This document shows positions 63,158 through 64,000 of a stretch of 64,000 nt of DNA, in pieces (position 1 is the stretch's first letter; the number at the start of each line of letters is the position of its first letter). The notes beneath the pieces are model-generated. The model had not been told where the DNA came from. It searched no databases and saw only the letters and a program-made list of their open reading frames with translations. The position numbers and the translations under genes were made by a program. This stretch comes from Allomuricauda sp. M10 (GTDB lineage Bacteria > Bacteroidota > Bacteroidia > Flavobacteriales > Flavobacteriaceae), in contig NZ_JAJGBN010000002.1 in NCBI RefSeq assembly GCF_020782875.1, positions 62,001 to 126,000 on the forward strand, written 5' to 3'.

Positions 63158-63316
63158 TATTAAAATTTAAACTTTAAGATTTGAATGCTTTGATTTTGAT
63201 ACAAATCACCTAAAATCTTCATCAAAATTGAAAACCGACAATTATAAGTATGGGATTAAAATTGCAGTTGAATTAATTAGTATTTTTAAGGCTATAACTA
63301 GCTAAACCTCTTTAAA

Positions 63317-64000
63317 ATGAACCATCGTTACTTGATCTTGGCGCTTGCCATGGTCTGTTGGCATCCAACCTTTGCACAAAAAAAATCGAACAAAAATACT
63401 CTAACCTATGACCAATCCCTCTACAGCGGAATGGAGTGGCGTATGGTGGGTCCGCACAGGGGTGGACGTGCAGGAACCGTAACCGGAGTTCCCAGCGACC
63501 CCAACCTATATTATATGGGTACTGCCGGTGGTGGCGTTTGGAAATCTACTGATGCAGGAAATTCTTGGGAGTGCATTTCCGATGGATATTTTGGTGGTTC
63601 CATTGGAGCGGTCGCTGTTTCGGAATCCGATCCCAACATTATGTATGTAGGTGAAGGGGAACAAACCCTTCGCGGTAACGTTTCCTCAGGGAAAGGACTA
63701 TGGAAAAGTATGGATGCCGGGGAAACTTGGCAGTTTATTGGTTTGGAAGATTCCGAACATATTGCCCGTATTCGTATCCACCCAAAAAACCCGGATATTG
63801 TTTATGTAGCGGCCATTGGTAATTTATGGAAACCCAACAAGACTCGCGGCGTTTATCGTTCCATGGACGGCGGAAAAAACTGGGAAAAAGTGCTATACAT
63901 CAGCGATAAGGCCGGCGCCGGAGATTTGATCATGGATCCCAACAACAGCCGTATCCTGTATGCGGCCACTTGGGAAATGAAACGAAACGGGTACCGCATG
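63317..64000 (+). CDS. BNR/sortilin-like exported protein, N-terminal part (3' end outside window)
   Basis: The frame is open from the ATG at 63317 to the last base, 228 codons. Signal peptide (YLILALAMVCWHPTFAQ), then W-R-M-V-G-P-H-R-G-G-R and repeated Asp-box motifs S-x-D-x-G-x-x-W: KSTDAGNSWE, KSMDAGETWQ, RSMDGGKNWE. This marks the VPS10/sortilin-like or BNR beta-propeller secreted proteins, about 1000 residues long in Flavobacteriia, so most of the gene is missing here. Function unknown; glycosidase labels for such genes are not supported by catalytic residues visible in this part. Confidence 0.85.
   Translation, partial: MNHRYLILALAMVCWHPTFAQKKSNKNTLTYDQSLYSGMEWRMVGPHRGGRAGTVTGVPSDPNLYYMGTAGGGVWKSTDAGNSWECISDGYFGGSIGAVAVSESDPNIMYVGEGEQTLRGNVSSGKGLWKSMDAGETWQFIGLEDSEHIARIRIHPKNPDIVYVAAIGNLWKPNKTRGVYRSMDGGKNWEKVLYISDKAGAGDLIMDPNNSRILYAATWEMKRNGYRM

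Overview
The window is a chromosomal segment of a member of the Bacteroidota, almost certainly family Flavobacteriaceae. The evidence is an intact gldK-gldL-gldM-gldN gliding/type IX secretion operon, two SusC/SusD pairs, promoter boxes of the TAnnTTTG type, the absence of Shine-Dalgarno sequences, and a topoisomerase I with a lysine-rich tail. The gene style recalls marine Muricauda/Flagellimonas-like bacteria, but that is an impression and not a determination. I see no insertion sequence, prophage, integron or CRISPR array; gene order looks stable and mostly core.

Layout. 1-2491: tail of an M23 peptidase, a MerR-type regulator, LemA and two TPM-domain proteins in one tight + strand operon. 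2545-5337: an outer-membrane beta-barrel receptor on the minus strand. 5607-13539: a giant alpha-2-macroglobulin lipoprotein and penicillin-binding protein 1C. 13544-17664: the ribosome-assembly GTPases Der and Era, a small membrane protein and an AgcS amino-acid symporter. 17778-17850: initiator tRNA with its own promoter and terminator. 17922-32807: an accessory minus-strand locus with a TPR/AraC membrane regulator, a CRTAC1-type FG-GAP lipoprotein, SusD, SusC, a gluconate-dehydrogenase-type small subunit, a GMC flavoprotein and a seven-haem cytochrome c. 33464-44011: a + strand locus with a membrane AraC regulator, a sensor-less AraC protein, SusC, SusD, a lipoprotein, an MFS exporter and a GH16 glucanase. 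44012-49939: a tripartite RND efflux operon with a small CPXCG protein. 50086-54552: a leucine-rich repeat protein, an ABC-F ATPase, a DUF983 protein and an FAD oxidoreductase. 54676-63130: gldN, gldM, gldL, gldK, a degenerate arginase-fold protein and topA. 63317-64000: start of a BNR/sortilin-like secreted protein that runs off the end.

The most distinctive part is 17922-32807. A SusCD importer is joined to a periplasmic dehydrogenase module: a flavoprotein with a CX2CX2CX3C cysteine cluster, a twin-arginine-like small subunit, and a heptahaem c-type cytochrome in place of the usual trihaem subunit. Three intergenic regions of this locus carry almost the same 20-nt palindrome, which suggests one regulon. 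The likely job is capture of an unknown substrate, its oxidation in the periplasm and delivery of electrons to the respiratory chain. The second notable item is the arginase-family protein beside topA and gldK, which has lost three of the six canonical metal ligands and is probably not an enzyme.
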